Source of the DNA: Flectobacillus major DSM 103
Lineage (GTDB): Bacteria; Bacteroidota; Bacteroidia; Cytophagales; Spirosomataceae
Direction of reading: 5' to 3'
Assembly (NCBI RefSeq): GCF_000427405.1
Contig: NZ_KE386491.1
Coordinates: 1,223,001 to 1,287,000, forward strand
Length of the DNA stretch: 64,000 bases
Shown here: piece after piece, positions 20,701 through 29,339 of the stretch
Position numbering within the stretch: the stretch's first letter is position 1
Layout of the letters: the number at the start of each line of letters is the position of its first letter
The notes under the pieces: model-generated
Seen by the model: only the letters and a program-made list of their open reading frames with translations
What the model was told of the DNA's origin: nothing
The model's database searches: none
Position numbers and translations under genes: made by a program

Positions 20701-21714
20701 GAACCATTTTATCGATTAGATGCTAATCAAAAACAAGAAGGTACTGGTATTGGCCTTCCGTTAGCACGTTCGCTGGCCGAGCTTCATAAAGGTAAAGTAG
20801 AATTACATTATAGAAACGAGCAGCAGAATACTTTCCTGCTATCATTACCTATTCATCAGGATTATGAGATGGATTTGAAGGGCGATACCGATGATATTCC
20901 AACAGAAATCTTTCATAATGAAACCAATGACTCTGTAGATTCTGGAAAACCAATCATTCTGATTGCCGAAGATAATGTCGAAATCCTTAATTACCTGAGC
21001 CGTGAACTGAGTGTTTCTTACCATGTTATGCGGGCTTTGGATGGCAAGCAGGCCGTTGAGATATTGGAGCAAGAAAACGTACAGTTGGTCATTAGTGACA
21101 TTATGATGCCTATCATGGACGGTATCGAACTTTGTAAAAGAATAAAAACGGATGTGCAGTTTAGCCATATTCCAATTATTTTTTTGACGGCAAAAAATTC
21201 TATCAATTCAAAGATTGAAGGATTGGAAGTAGGGGCAGATGCCTATATCGAAAAACCTTTTTCGCTCGACCACCTTGCCGCCCAAATCACAAACCTGATT
21301 AATAATCGAAATATTATTAAAGAGTTTTTTGCCCGCTCGCCACTGACACATATTAAAGGAATTGCATTTTCAACAGCCGATAAGCAGTTTTTGGAGCAGC
21401 TACACGCTATTATTGCCGAGCGAATTGCCGATACTAATCTGGACGTAGACTTACTGTCGTCTATGATGAATATGAGCCGCCCTACCTTATACCGAAAAAT
21501 CAAGGGAATATCTGACTTGAAACCCAACGAGCTGATTAATTTATCTCGCTTGAAAAAAGCCGCAGAATTGCTGGCCGAAAATAAGTATAAAATCAACGAA
21601 GTGGCTGATATGGTGGGTTATAGTATTCCGACCAACTTTTCCAGAGATTTTCAAAAACAATTTGGCATTAGTCCGTCTGCTTATGTAAGTAAGCTACAAA
21701 ATCAGACTCTATAA
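17743..21714 (+). CDS. Hybrid two-component system sensor/regulator (HTCS) for the adjacent SusCD locus
   Basis: A 1323-residue one-protein signalling system with a GTG start and signal-like segment (LLTTLSGLLLCLACMGQ). Periplasmic two-component propeller repeats fill about residues 25-650 (repeated GLWIGT/GNFWIST-type turns), followed by a Y_Y_Y domain (about 690-760) and one membrane span near 768-790. The cytoplasmic part has HisKA (IAHEIRTPLTLIKMPLDKL, phospho-acceptor His826), HATPase (NLINNAVKYA; GTGIGLPLARSLAELHKG), a receiver (LVISDIMMPIMDGIEL, phospho-acceptor Asp1119) and an AraC-type helix-turn-helix at the C-terminus (VADMVGYSIPTNFSRDFQKQFG). It would sense a breakdown product in the periplasm and activate the divergent SusCD operon. 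Confidence 0.95.
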   Translation: MKNLLTTLSGLLLCLACMGQAVPYYFKNYKVLDGLSGNATHDIIQDKKGFIWIASRNGLNRFDGNSFKIFRNKQGDSTSLGSNSVASLYEDEQETLWIGTHKGIYLYNPISDRFAPFKPIPSGDVRMIRGDKQGGIWVISDYQLYRFDRNTGKVQLFPWGNNIVSVHISQLGKVWIATNNGIMRCYNSKTDSFLEYNISGLTGGKEIFTNMVIHSVADSAMLIGNMKRVWLFNYKTGKIADISEQTGQKEGIHLHAIFENNGQYWLGSESGLFILDLKRKKMNYITKEKYNPYSITDNIINAIFKDREGGIWISTQFGGINYYSSEFNRFQKYFPQPTNSISGNLIHEICMDKYGKLWIGTEDAGLNQLDLKTGRFKSFLPDGKKGSISYRNLHGLVADGDYLWIGTYEHGLDVMDLKTNKVVRHYTANSPHSFGSNFIVTLYKTRESDILVGTWSGLYKYNRDSDDFSRIEFFNTQIQSIHQDSQGTLWVASYGRGIFYFNPKTNKKGRIQYIAGNTNGLLDNYINSLYQSKNGDFWFCTEHGLSRYNDMTRKFKNYRIENGLLDNQVFRVLEDDMGNFWISTSRGLCMLDDKTGKFTYYNEANGLPSEQFNYNSSYKNKDGMLFFGTVAGMISFKPDSFVKNTYIPPVYITGIQANGQGLSIGDKNSPLTSSPIHTARIKLPHDRSSLSFDIAALSYVTPTMNSYKYQMVGLDNQWYNLTSQRKISFSKLPPGHYVLRIQGSNNDHIWNTRETRLNIDIMPPWWTSVWAYMFYVTFAAVITVILLRYYHLAVGEKSKREIEAIEIGKEREIYNAKIDFFTNIAHEIRTPLTLIKMPLDKLLSDQSVNPETFANLNMINKNANRLIDLTNQLLDFRKAEANNFSLNFTKTDINELLSDVFATFRPAAEQKKLAYKMELPRITLHAYVDIEACKKVISNLINNAVKYADNTVKVKLLPFSSDDLLFHIEFTNDGLIIGNENKDKIFEPFYRLDANQKQEGTGIGLPLARSLAELHKGKVELHYRNEQQNTFLLSLPIHQDYEMDLKGDTDDIPTEIFHNETNDSVDSGKPIILIAEDNVEILNYLSRELSVSYHVMRALDGKQAVEILEQENVQLVISDIMMPIMDGIELCKRIKTDVQFSHIPIIFLTAKNSINSKIEGLEVGADAYIEKPFSLDHLAAQITNLINNRNIIKEFFARSPLTHIKGIAFSTADKQFLEQLHAIIAERIADTNLDVDLLSSMMNMSRPTLYRKIKGISDLKPNELINLSRLKKAAELLAENKYKINEVADMVGYSIPTNFSRDFQKQFGISPSAYVSKLQNQTL

Positions 21715-21804
21715 TAATATTTACCATTCATGGTCTGAATCAATTAATCATATATTTCTCTTCATTGTTTTATTTTTGAGCTGTTCAAAATTGCTGCATT
21801 ATTC

Positions 21805-21834
21805 ATTAGCTAGCGAATTTATTCGCTAGCTAAT
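21805..21834. terminator. Perfect 14-bp-arm palindrome downstream of the hybrid regulator
   Basis: ATTAGCTAGCGAAT, two bases, then ATTCGCTAGCTAAT: a perfect hairpin 90 bp after the regulator stop. There is no U-tract of note, so it may be a weak terminator or a protein-binding palindrome. The remaining gap to the dehydrogenase gene (to 22035) is AT-rich with nothing else recognisable. Confidence 0.5.
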
Positions 21835-22035
21835 ACAAATTCTCCCAAAAAACGTCGTACTCGTAGTTTATCTAGCTTCCCTCAAGGTTTTTGTCTGAGC
21901 GATTTTTATCAATATCTGGATTTATTATTTTTTTATTTTATAAATTATATTAATGCTTTTCATTATAAATATAAATAAAAAATTATGAATAGGAATCCGC
22001 AACTTTGTGATGTTAATATAAAATCAAATATAAAT

Positions 22036-23472
22036 ATGACAAAAATAACAGTTGCAAAAGGCGATGGAATTGGTCCTGAGATAATGGACGCTACTTTGGA
22101 AATCATTCTGGCAGCAGGAGCCAAAATAGAAGTTGAAGAAATAGAAGTTGGCGAAAAAGTGTACTTGTCGGGCAACACATCGGGTATTGCTCCCGAATCG
22201 TGGGAAACAATCAGACGCAATAAAATATTCTTAAAAGCTCCAATCACAACACCACAAGGAGGAGGATATAAAAGCTTGAATGTTACTACACGTAAATTTC
22301 TTGGCTTATATGCCAACGTACGGCCTTGTACGAGCTTGCACCCTTTTGTAAGTACCAAACACCCAATCATGGATATTGTGATTATACGAGAAAACGAAGA
22401 AGACTTGTATGCAGGTATTGAACATCAGCAAACCGATGAGGTAGTACAATGTCTAAAACTAATAAGCAGACCAGGCTGCGAAAAAATTGTTCGCTATGCT
22501 TTTGAATATGCCAAACAACAAAATCGTAAAAAAGTAACCTGCTTTACCAAAGATAATATCATGAAACAAACAGATGGTTTGTTTCACCAAGTGTTTGATG
22601 AAATTGCGAAAGAATACCCCGAAATAGAAAACGAGCATTGGATTATAGATATAGGTGCTGCAAAAATGGCAGATACCCCCGAAGCTTTTGATGTGATTGT
22701 AATGCCCAACTTATACGGCGATGTACTCAGCGATGTAGCTGCTCAGATTACAGGTTCGGTTGGTTTGGCTGGTTCGGCCAATATTGGCGAAGAATGCTCT
22801 ATGTTTGAAGCAATTCATGGCTCAGCACCAAGAAGAGCTGGACAAAATTTAGCAAATCCTTCGGGGCTGTTGCAAGGAGCTATTATGATGTTGAATCATA
22901 TTGGACAAACCACCGTTGCAGAAAAAGTACAAAATGCGTGGCTCAAAACCTTGGAAGACGGTATTCATACCTATGATATTTTTAAGGAAGGAATTAGCCA
23001 GCAAAAGGTCGGAACAAAAGAATTTGCTAAGGCCGTAATAGCTAATCTTGGCAATAAGCCTGCTACTCTCAAGCCTGTTTCTTATGCCAATAATTCGGCC
23101 TTGAACCTACCAAAATACAAGCGTAAGCTCCCTGCCACAAAAGAATTAGTGGGTGTTGACCTATTTGTTCATTGGAATGGAACAGACCCAGACGAACTAG
23201 CAACCAAAATAAAAACTATTGAAAGCAATGGCGTTGAGCTCACAATGATTACCAATAGAGGTATTAAGGTATGGCCTGACGGATTCAAAGAAACATTTTG
23301 TACCGACCATTGGAGATGTCGTTTTAAGCCTAGCAAAAATACAACTATTCATAAAACCGATATTATTGAGCTATTGTCAAGGGGGGATGCCAACCAGATT
23401 GATATTATCAAAACAGAAAATCTTTATGCTTTTGATGGAAAAGCCGCTTACTCTTTAGGTCAAGGACAATAA
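22036..23472 (+). CDS. icd: NADP-dependent isocitrate dehydrogenase
   Basis: About 478 residues from ATG 22036 (MTKITVAKGDGIGPEIMDA); an in-frame upstream ATG at 21985 adds residues that do not look like the family. GDGIGPEIM, the substrate loop ITTPQGGGYKSLNVTTRKFL, the Arg-bearing ANVRPCTS, VIIRENEEDLYAGIEH and MPNLYGDVLSDVAAQITGS identify a decarboxylating beta-hydroxyacid dehydrogenase. The length and the ~130-residue C-terminal extension match the larger isocitrate dehydrogenase type rather than isopropylmalate dehydrogenase. It catalyses isocitrate to 2-oxoglutarate in the TCA cycle. The cofactor assignment is from family knowledge. Confidence 0.85.
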   Translation: MTKITVAKGDGIGPEIMDATLEIILAAGAKIEVEEIEVGEKVYLSGNTSGIAPESWETIRRNKIFLKAPITTPQGGGYKSLNVTTRKFLGLYANVRPCTSLHPFVSTKHPIMDIVIIRENEEDLYAGIEHQQTDEVVQCLKLISRPGCEKIVRYAFEYAKQQNRKKVTCFTKDNIMKQTDGLFHQVFDEIAKEYPEIENEHWIIDIGAAKMADTPEAFDVIVMPNLYGDVLSDVAAQITGSVGLAGSANIGEECSMFEAIHGSAPRRAGQNLANPSGLLQGAIMMLNHIGQTTVAEKVQNAWLKTLEDGIHTYDIFKEGISQQKVGTKEFAKAVIANLGNKPATLKPVSYANNSALNLPKYKRKLPATKELVGVDLFVHWNGTDPDELATKIKTIESNGVELTMITNRGIKVWPDGFKETFCTDHWRCRFKPSKNTTIHKTDIIELLSRGDANQIDIIKTENLYAFDGKAAYSLGQGQ

Positions 23473-23482
23473 ATACACACTC

Positions 23483-23725
23483 ATGAATATACAACTTATC
23501 CAAGGTGACTTTAGCTCTAGCGATGCACTAGAGCTAATCACCCAAATGGTACAATTAAAAATCAAGTATCACGAAAATGCTATCACAAAAGATGATACTG
23601 AAGAAACTATCAAATATAGTGAGTCAAAAATCAAACGCCTTCAGCAAGAACTTTTTGAGCTAAGAAACAGCATCAAGGCAAATCGTAAGAAGGTAACAGT
23701 CAAGGCCATTATTCATATAGGCTGA
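23483..23725 (+). CDS. Small conserved-type protein, paralogue of the next gene
   Basis: 80 residues, 10 bp after the dehydrogenase gene. The N-terminus NIQLIQGDFSSSDALELI and the charged helical middle (SESKIKRLQQELFELRNSI) align by eye with the next gene, in the same order. No membrane segment or signal peptide. I recall similar small charged proteins annotated as hypothetical in Bacteroidota but cannot give a function. Confidence 0.6.
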   Translation: MNIQLIQGDFSSSDALELITQMVQLKIKYHENAITKDDTEETIKYSESKIKRLQQELFELRNSIKANRKKVTVKAIIHIG

Positions 23726-23820
23726 TTTCTGAGAGTAGATATTAAGGTGTTGATAATAAATACTTTAAGTGTATTCCAAAAGTGCCATCCATATATTTAT
23801 CCAGTAAAAAAACGAAAGCC

Positions 23821-24105
23821 ATGAGCAAATTTGAAAAAGTAGAACTAATTGAAGGGATTTTTACACATGAAGATGCCAAAGAAATATTAATTAATATTTT
23901 CTCAACTAAAATCCAGTTTCATGAATTAAAAAACTTTAGTTCGCAAGAACGCTTTGGAGAGGACGATAAGGTAGCTCAAAAAAGAATCCCAGAACTAAAA
24001 AGAAGTGTTGGTAATATATTGAAAGTACTAGAAGAAGCTAAAAAACAAAATAAGTACTTAAAAATCACTTCTGAGATAAACATATCACTGATCGAACATC
24101 CCTAA
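23821..24105 (+). CDS. Small conserved-type protein, paralogue of the previous gene
   Basis: 94 residues from ATG 23821; a start at 23782 is possible but adds a poor leader. EKVELIEGIFTHEDAKEIL and STKIQFHELKNFSSQERFG match LIQGDFSSSDALELI and QLKIKYHENAI of the upstream gene, so the two are tandem duplicates that have diverged. Likely a soluble helical protein. Function unknown. Confidence 0.6.
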   Translation: MSKFEKVELIEGIFTHEDAKEILINIFSTKIQFHELKNFSSQERFGEDDKVAQKRIPELKRSVGNILKVLEEAKKQNKYLKITSEINISLIEHP

Positions 24106-24107
24106 CA

Positions 24108-24942
24108 ATGTTTCAAGGTAGGCGTTTGCTGATTGCGACTAAGCATCAAAAACAAAAAGTTATTGCTCCGATACTAGAAAAAGAATTAGGGGTAGTTTGT
24201 GTTGTCTTACCAGAGCTAGACACCGATAAGCTTGGTACTTTTACGGGCGAAGTCAACCGAAAAGACAACCCCTGCCACTGCCAGAAATAAATGTTTGATG
24301 GCAATGGAACTGGCCGATATTGATTTGGCAATAGCAAGTGAAGGTTCTTTTGGAGTACATCCATCGTTATTTTTTGTTCATGCAGATGATGAAATTTTAC
24401 TATTTATTGACAAAAAGAATGGACTAGAAATTATTGTTCGAGAAATAAGTACCAATACCAACTTCAATAGGGCAACGATTACTAACCAAAAAGACTTTGA
24501 GTCTTTTGTTAATGTAGTACGATTTCCTTCTCATGGTGTCATCTTGAGAAAATCAGAACATGATTTTACTGACATAGAAAAAGGCATTTCAGACTGGAGT
24601 AGACTATGGCAGACTTACCACTATTTTATGAAGCAATATGGCAGCGTTTATGTCGAAACAGACATGAGGGCAATGTACAATCCTACCCGAATGACAGTAA
24701 TAGAAAGTGCGACTCAAAAGCTTGTCTCTAAAATAGGCTCATATTGCCCCGCATGTGGCACCCCAGGGTTTGGTATTACCGATATTGAAGAGGGGCTTCC
24801 TTGCCAGCTTTGTCAATTGCCGACACGTTCTATTTTGAGTCATATTTATACCTGTCAAAAATGTTTTTATTCAAATAATGTCAAGTATCCCAACAACAGG
24901 TTTTTTGAAGACCCAATGTATTGCGATACCTGTAACCCATAA
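24108..24942 (+). pseudogene. DUF6671-like gene interrupted by a frameshift
   Basis: The first frame (24108-24290) encodes RRLLIATKHQKQKVIAPILE and ends TGEVNRKDNP before a stop. A second frame continues the same protein as TPATARNKCLMAMELADIDLAIASEGSFGVHP and then runs to 24942. Removing one C from the CCCC run at 24269-24272 would join them as KDNPATARNKCLM, as expected for the DUF6671 family. The C-terminus has three pairs of zinc-ribbon cysteines (CPACG, CQLC, CQKC and CDTC). Either the gene is broken or the run holds a sequencing error. The next gene follows after 7 bp, so the region is read as an operon. Confidence 0.72.
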
Positions 24943-24949
24943 TAGTAAC

Positions 24950-25903
24950 ATGATAACAACCGATATAAAACAAGCTGTACAATTACTCGCCAATAATGAG
25001 GTTATCGGTATTCCCACAGAAACGGTTTACGGTCTGGCGGGAAATGCCTATAGTAACGATGCCATCAAAAAAATATTTACCCTCAAAAATAGGCCTTTTT
25101 ATAACCCTCTAATTGTACATATTAAATCTGTTGATTTTTTGAATGACGTAGCCTGCGATATTCCTGATATGGCTATCAAGCTTGCTGAAAAATTTTGGCC
25201 AGGCCCTTTAACTTTAATCTTAAAAAAACAGCCTCATATTTCCGATTTAATAACCTCAGGAAAAGAAACCGTTGCCATTAGAGTTCCCAATCATCCATTA
25301 ACATTGGCTCTTTTAGCAAAAATACCTTTTCCATTAGCGGCTCCATCGGCCAACCCGTTTGGTTCTATTAGTCCTACAAGTGCCCAGCATGTTGCCAGCT
25401 ATTTCAATGATAATTTAGCGATAATCCTAGATGGGGGTATCTGCGAAAAAGGTGTCGAATCTACCATTGTAGGTTTTGACAATAACCAGCCAATATTGTA
25501 TAGACACGGAGCTATTGCTGTAGAAACCCTTGAACAAGTAGTTGGAAAACTCCAAACTCAAATCAGTAACGATACAAAGCCCACAGCACCAGGGATGCTC
25601 TCTCGGCATTATGCACCACATACACCAACTTTTCTAACCAACAATGTGGCCGAGCAATTGAGGGCGTTTTCAGGTAAAAAAATAGGTCTTTTATTGTTTG
25701 AAAAACAACATCTTGACCAACACGATATTCATCAAGAAATATTATCGCCAACAGGAGATTTGGAAGAAGCTGCCAAAAATCTGTATGCAGCTCTACATCG
25801 CCTCGACGGCAGTCGACTAGATGTTATTGTTGTTGAGGAATTTCCTGATAAAGGTTTAGGAAAAACAATCAATGACCGACTGAACAGAGCAACGAAAAAA
25901 TAA
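24950..25903 (+). CDS. L-threonylcarbamoyladenylate synthase (Sua5/TsaC/YrdC)
   Basis: About 317 residues from ATG 24950 (the frame continues upstream but overlaps the DUF6671-like gene). The YrdC domain opens with NNEVIGIPTETVYGLAGNA and contains KNRPFYNPLIVHI, KFWPGPLTLIL, VAIRVPNHPLTL and PLAAPSANPFGSISPTSAQH. The extra ~120 residues with APGMLSRHYAPHTP and a C-terminal Rossmann-like Sua5 domain make it the two-domain Sua5 form. It makes threonylcarbamoyl-AMP for the t6A37 modification of ANN-decoding tRNAs. Confidence 0.93.
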   Translation: MITTDIKQAVQLLANNEVIGIPTETVYGLAGNAYSNDAIKKIFTLKNRPFYNPLIVHIKSVDFLNDVACDIPDMAIKLAEKFWPGPLTLILKKQPHISDLITSGKETVAIRVPNHPLTLALLAKIPFPLAAPSANPFGSISPTSAQHVASYFNDNLAIILDGGICEKGVESTIVGFDNNQPILYRHGAIAVETLEQVVGKLQTQISNDTKPTAPGMLSRHYAPHTPTFLTNNVAEQLRAFSGKKIGLLLFEKQHLDQHDIHQEILSPTGDLEEAAKNLYAALHRLDGSRLDVIVVEEFPDKGLGKTINDRLNRATKK

Positions 25904-26086
25904 CATAGAACATCATTTTTGGAATCAGAATTTTAAGCATGATAGCGGTATAATACATCAGCTAGAAGGTGCATATTGAGGCAGAAGCTGGATTTTCAAA
26001 AAAGCGATCTTTAAAACCCAGATTCCGAATAGTATTTTAAAGAAGGAAGATTTATGATGAAAAAAGTTTAACTATTTCCATAAAAA

Positions 26087-26126
26087 TAGCCAATCAGTGC
26101 CAAAATACATTGACACCGATTGGCTA
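26087..26126. terminator. Terminator hairpin between convergent Sua5 and M14 peptidase genes
   Basis: TAGCCAATC ... GATTGGCTA with an inner GTG/CAC extension; on the minus strand it is followed by a T run, so it would end the peptidase transcript. The 300 bp gap (25904-26203) otherwise shows no gene. Confidence 0.7.
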
Positions 26127-26203
26127 AACTTCGCCCAAAACTTGAGATAAGCAATATGTTGATTATTAAGCGAATCTATTTGCTTATTTTTTTGGGCATT
26201 GAT

Positions 26204-28720
26204 TTAGTTACCTACAACAAAAACTGCATTACCAAACAACAGTTTACCATTTTGCCAGAAACCTCTAAACAATGGATTATTGGCTAAATAAATGATATTA
26301 CCACGTCCCATTTCTTGTGCTCCAAAAATCAAGGCGTTTTTGAGTTTTTCCTGAGCTTTTACACCCGCAAAACCCGCCACTAAATCTTTAGACTTGGTAA
26401 CGCCTACATTCCAGCCATCAGAAAGATATTGATAGCCAGTACCTTCCAATACCAAACTAAAATAAGTGTTGCTATAACCAAAAGCCAAAGGATGCGTAGT
26501 GTCTAAAGTAACACGGTAAATACTACCAGGGGTATCTTCCGAAATAGATTCACGCTCGGCATTGCCATAGATTTTTAGTTTGCTTTCGTCAGACTCCTTC
26601 TTTTTATCATCCTCTTTGGTTTTTAGGTCAAAACCATCTTTTCCAGCCAAAGCCTTCAACGAAGTTTCGATAGCAATAAGCTTTCCACCAGCACGAATCC
26701 AATCTTTGATTTTATTAAGAGTACCATCTGTCAAGATTTTTCCATAATTGCCTGGAGCCAGAATTAATACATCAAACTGAGCCAAATTGGTATTGCCAAG
26801 GGTATTTTCACCCAAGACAGTGAGTGGATACTGAATTTGTTGGTCAAAGAAATGCCATACCTCGCCAAAGCCTGTTGTGCTAATACCTTCGCCAGCAATC
26901 GTTGCAATTTTTGGCATTTTCAAATAGGTAACATTTTCCGAGCCAAAATCTGACCCCTTGCTAGCCATACCCGTACTAACAGCCCCAAGATTTACCTGAA
27001 GCTTGGTAGCTTCCTCAACTAAAATTTGGTCAAACTTATCTCCGAGGCGTTCATTTCCTGTACGTGTAATCACTAGCGTTCCTGCGGGATACGTTTGGTT
27101 TTCAATTTCAAACGACTTGGCTGCATTACGTACCTTAATGCCCCTTTGCATGATATTCGATAAGAATTTTAGGTCTGCAAAAGACTGCCATCTAGCCAAA
27201 TAAGCGTAAGGACGCTCGGCCTTGGTAATAGAATTAGCGAGATTTACTTTTCCATTAGGTGTTAATTTTTCTTTCAAAGCATAGGCCTTTAACCCATAAG
27301 CATACGGCAACGACCACGACGTAATATCGTAAGTCAAAGAATCTTCGACCATCGTTTTTGGTTCTAACAAGATTTTTAAGAACAAAGAACGAGGCTGATA
27401 AAGGTTTAAGACAACATCTTCAGGCTCGATTTTAAACGAAACAGCTTTGTCTTCAACATAGCTATAGCCATTGGCCAAATAGTCTTTTCCAGCAGTACCA
27501 TATTGGAAGCCCTCTTTATCAAGATAAGCCAAAAACTCTTTTACACGAGCCTCTTCACCTTTGGTTTTGATAACATACGATTTATAAGGCCCTACAGGGC
27601 TTTTTTGTGTTTGCTCATGAAATTTATAAAACTCAGTAACCGCCTTGTCCGAATTGGCCGAGATAGCATCTAAACAAGCAAAAGACGTACTAAAATGATG
27701 GTCAATTCTTTGTTTAAGCGTAAGTGTATCGCCATCACGTTTGGCTATTCCCAAGCCAGCACGTCCCGAACCACCCTGTTCGTATGTCATACCAAAAGCA
27801 CCATTATAAGTAGGGTAGGTGTCACCATAAGAAGGATAAAGTAAGTCAAAACGCTCTTTAGAGAAATATAACCAACCATTTTTATCAAAATCCTTTTTAT
27901 TATAATCTCCAATAATCCTTTGGAACTCACGCTGCCAAGCTGTAATGTCCTCATGATAAGGCTTAGCTGCAGGCGAGAAATAATAAGGCGACTCTACCCC
28001 TTGCTCGTGAAAGTCGGCATGCAACTGTGGCATCCACTGACGATACAAAGCCATTCTTTCTTGCGATTCTTTTTGTACCTGCCATGCCCAGTCACGGTTA
28101 AGGTCAAAAATATAGTGGTTAAAACGTCCACCCGGCCAAGGCTCTTGATGTTCGAGAGCCGCAGGATTGGCATTAAACTTAGCACCTACCTTTTGGTTGT
28201 ACCAGTTGGCATAGCGGTCGTAGCCATCGGGGTTGATAGAAGGGTCGAGAATCACGACAGTATTAGCCAAAATAGCCTTACTTCTAGCATTATTAGGATT
28301 AAGCAATTCATGAATTACAAACGGAGCGGTATTAGTACCACAAGATTCGTTACCATGCACATTGTAGCTCATCCAAGCAATAGCGGGTTGTTTTCGAGCA
28401 GTAGGTTTTCCATCGAGCAAACCAATAGCCTTCAAGTTATTGGTACGGATTTCTTCCAAAGCAGCAAAGTTTTCGGGCGAAGCCACAACCGCCGCCAACA
28501 AAGGACGGCCCTCGTTGGTAGCTCCATACTGAATAAGTTTCACTTGAGAAGGATTCTGAGCCGCCACATATTCGTAGTAGCTCACTACTTGGTGATGTCT
28601 TAGGAAACGTTCACCTTTTTTAAATTTCAAAAATTCCTCAGGCGACTGCGTTATTTGGGCTTGGAGGCCGCCACAAAGGAGCAGGAAGAACAAAAAGTTG
28701 ATGAAAGTATTTTTTTGCAT
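26204..28720 (-). CDS. M14-family zinc carboxypeptidase, secreted
   Basis: About 838 residues from ATG 28720 (signal peptide MQKNTFINFLFFLLLCGGLQAQ); an upstream ATG at 28750 would precede it by 10 residues. The M14 zinc site is VHGNESCGTNTAP (His and Glu ligands), and LHADFHEQG supplies the third ligand region. DPSINPDGYDRYANWYN and DLNRDWAW are the conserved substrate-binding blocks. The C-terminal half carries a glutamine-amidotransferase-like fold segment typical of these long Bacteroidota M14 proteins. It would trim peptides in the periplasm. It is read toward the Sua5 gene. Confidence 0.9.
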   Translation of the reverse strand: MQKNTFINFLFFLLLCGGLQAQITQSPEEFLKFKKGERFLRHHQVVSYYEYVAAQNPSQVKLIQYGATNEGRPLLAAVVASPENFAALEEIRTNNLKAIGLLDGKPTARKQPAIAWMSYNVHGNESCGTNTAPFVIHELLNPNNARSKAILANTVVILDPSINPDGYDRYANWYNQKVGAKFNANPAALEHQEPWPGGRFNHYIFDLNRDWAWQVQKESQERMALYRQWMPQLHADFHEQGVESPYYFSPAAKPYHEDITAWQREFQRIIGDYNKKDFDKNGWLYFSKERFDLLYPSYGDTYPTYNGAFGMTYEQGGSGRAGLGIAKRDGDTLTLKQRIDHHFSTSFACLDAISANSDKAVTEFYKFHEQTQKSPVGPYKSYVIKTKGEEARVKEFLAYLDKEGFQYGTAGKDYLANGYSYVEDKAVSFKIEPEDVVLNLYQPRSLFLKILLEPKTMVEDSLTYDITSWSLPYAYGLKAYALKEKLTPNGKVNLANSITKAERPYAYLARWQSFADLKFLSNIMQRGIKVRNAAKSFEIENQTYPAGTLVITRTGNERLGDKFDQILVEEATKLQVNLGAVSTGMASKGSDFGSENVTYLKMPKIATIAGEGISTTGFGEVWHFFDQQIQYPLTVLGENTLGNTNLAQFDVLILAPGNYGKILTDGTLNKIKDWIRAGGKLIAIETSLKALAGKDGFDLKTKEDDKKKESDESKLKIYGNAERESISEDTPGSIYRVTLDTTHPLAFGYSNTYFSLVLEGTGYQYLSDGWNVGVTKSKDLVAGFAGVKAQEKLKNALIFGAQEMGRGNIIYLANNPLFRGFWQNGKLLFGNAVFVVGN

Positions 28721-29000
28721 AATTAAAGCGTTTAATGTAAGAAACTCCAAAGATAAGGAATAAAGCCTATGAGAAAATCATTTTTTGGAGGGAAGTTTCT
28801 GCATCAATCAAGAAAATACAATACGGTTTTAGCTACTTGTAAATCAGGAAATTGTACAATATTTAGCACTAAAAAACAGAGAAAAGATAAAAAAAATCAT
28901 AATTTTTTATTGAAAAGTTTGCTTAATAATAATAAACACTCTAATTTTGCATCACTAAAAACAAAAACAGCCTCAGTACTGTAGCAGTTTTTCCCCAATT

Positions 29001-29072
29001 GGTCCGTTCGTCTAGGGGTTAGGACACGTCCCTTTCACGGATGAAACACGGGTTCGATTCCCGTACGGACTA
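29001..29072 (+). tRNA. tRNA-Glu (anticodon TTC)
   Basis: A full cloverleaf can be folded: acceptor GGTCCGT with ACGGACT, D arm with GGGGTTAGGAC, anticodon loop CTTTCAC giving TTC, and T arm CGGGTTCGATTCCCG. It lies 268 bp before an integrase gene, a classic integration site for genomic islands. Confidence 0.95.
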
Positions 29073-29097
29073 CAAAATCTTTAGTTTTAAGCCATTT

Positions 29098-29128
29098 AGC
29101 ACCATTTCAAAAGAAGTGGTGCTTTTTT
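29098..29128 (+). terminator. Rho-independent terminator after tRNA-Glu
   Basis: AGCACCATTTC, AAAA, GAAGTGGTGCT followed by TTTTTT: an 11-bp stem with one wobble pair and a U-tract, 25 bp after the tRNA. Confidence 0.85.
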
Positions 29129-29207
29129 GTTAGTAATGCACCTAAATAGTATGATTATGAAATGATTAAGTTGAAATTAATCCCTATTTTTTTGGGCTTT
29201 TTTTTGT

Positions 29208-29257
29208 CATTCTCCATTTCATTCTCCCTCATTCTCCAAAGGCCACCTCCATTCTCC
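29208..29257 (+). repeat. Four direct copies of CATTCTCC between tRNA and integrase
   Basis: CATTCTCC starts at 29208, 29220, 29230 and 29250, inside the otherwise gene-free 29129-29339 gap. Such closely spaced short repeats beside an integrase gene can be arm-type binding sites of an attachment region; this role is inference only. Confidence 0.5.
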
Positions 29258-29339
29258 ATTTCTCAATCATGTGTATTTTTCATGAAGCAGAGTACGAATC
29301 TTCACTAAATAAATTTAGAGATTTGAATACTTCAACACC

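Noticed and set aside
27920..28603. 227-codon open frame on the plus strand
   Set aside because: Antisense to the M14 peptidase, whose HGNE motif and signal peptide are clear.
28769..28984. 71-codon frame upstream of tRNA-Glu
   Set aside because: Low-complexity Lys/Asn-rich translation in AT-rich intergenic DNA; no family and no context.
29208..29257. Possible CRISPR array because of repeated short words
   Set aside because: Repeats are 8 bp with 2-12 bp spacers, and no cas gene is present in the window.
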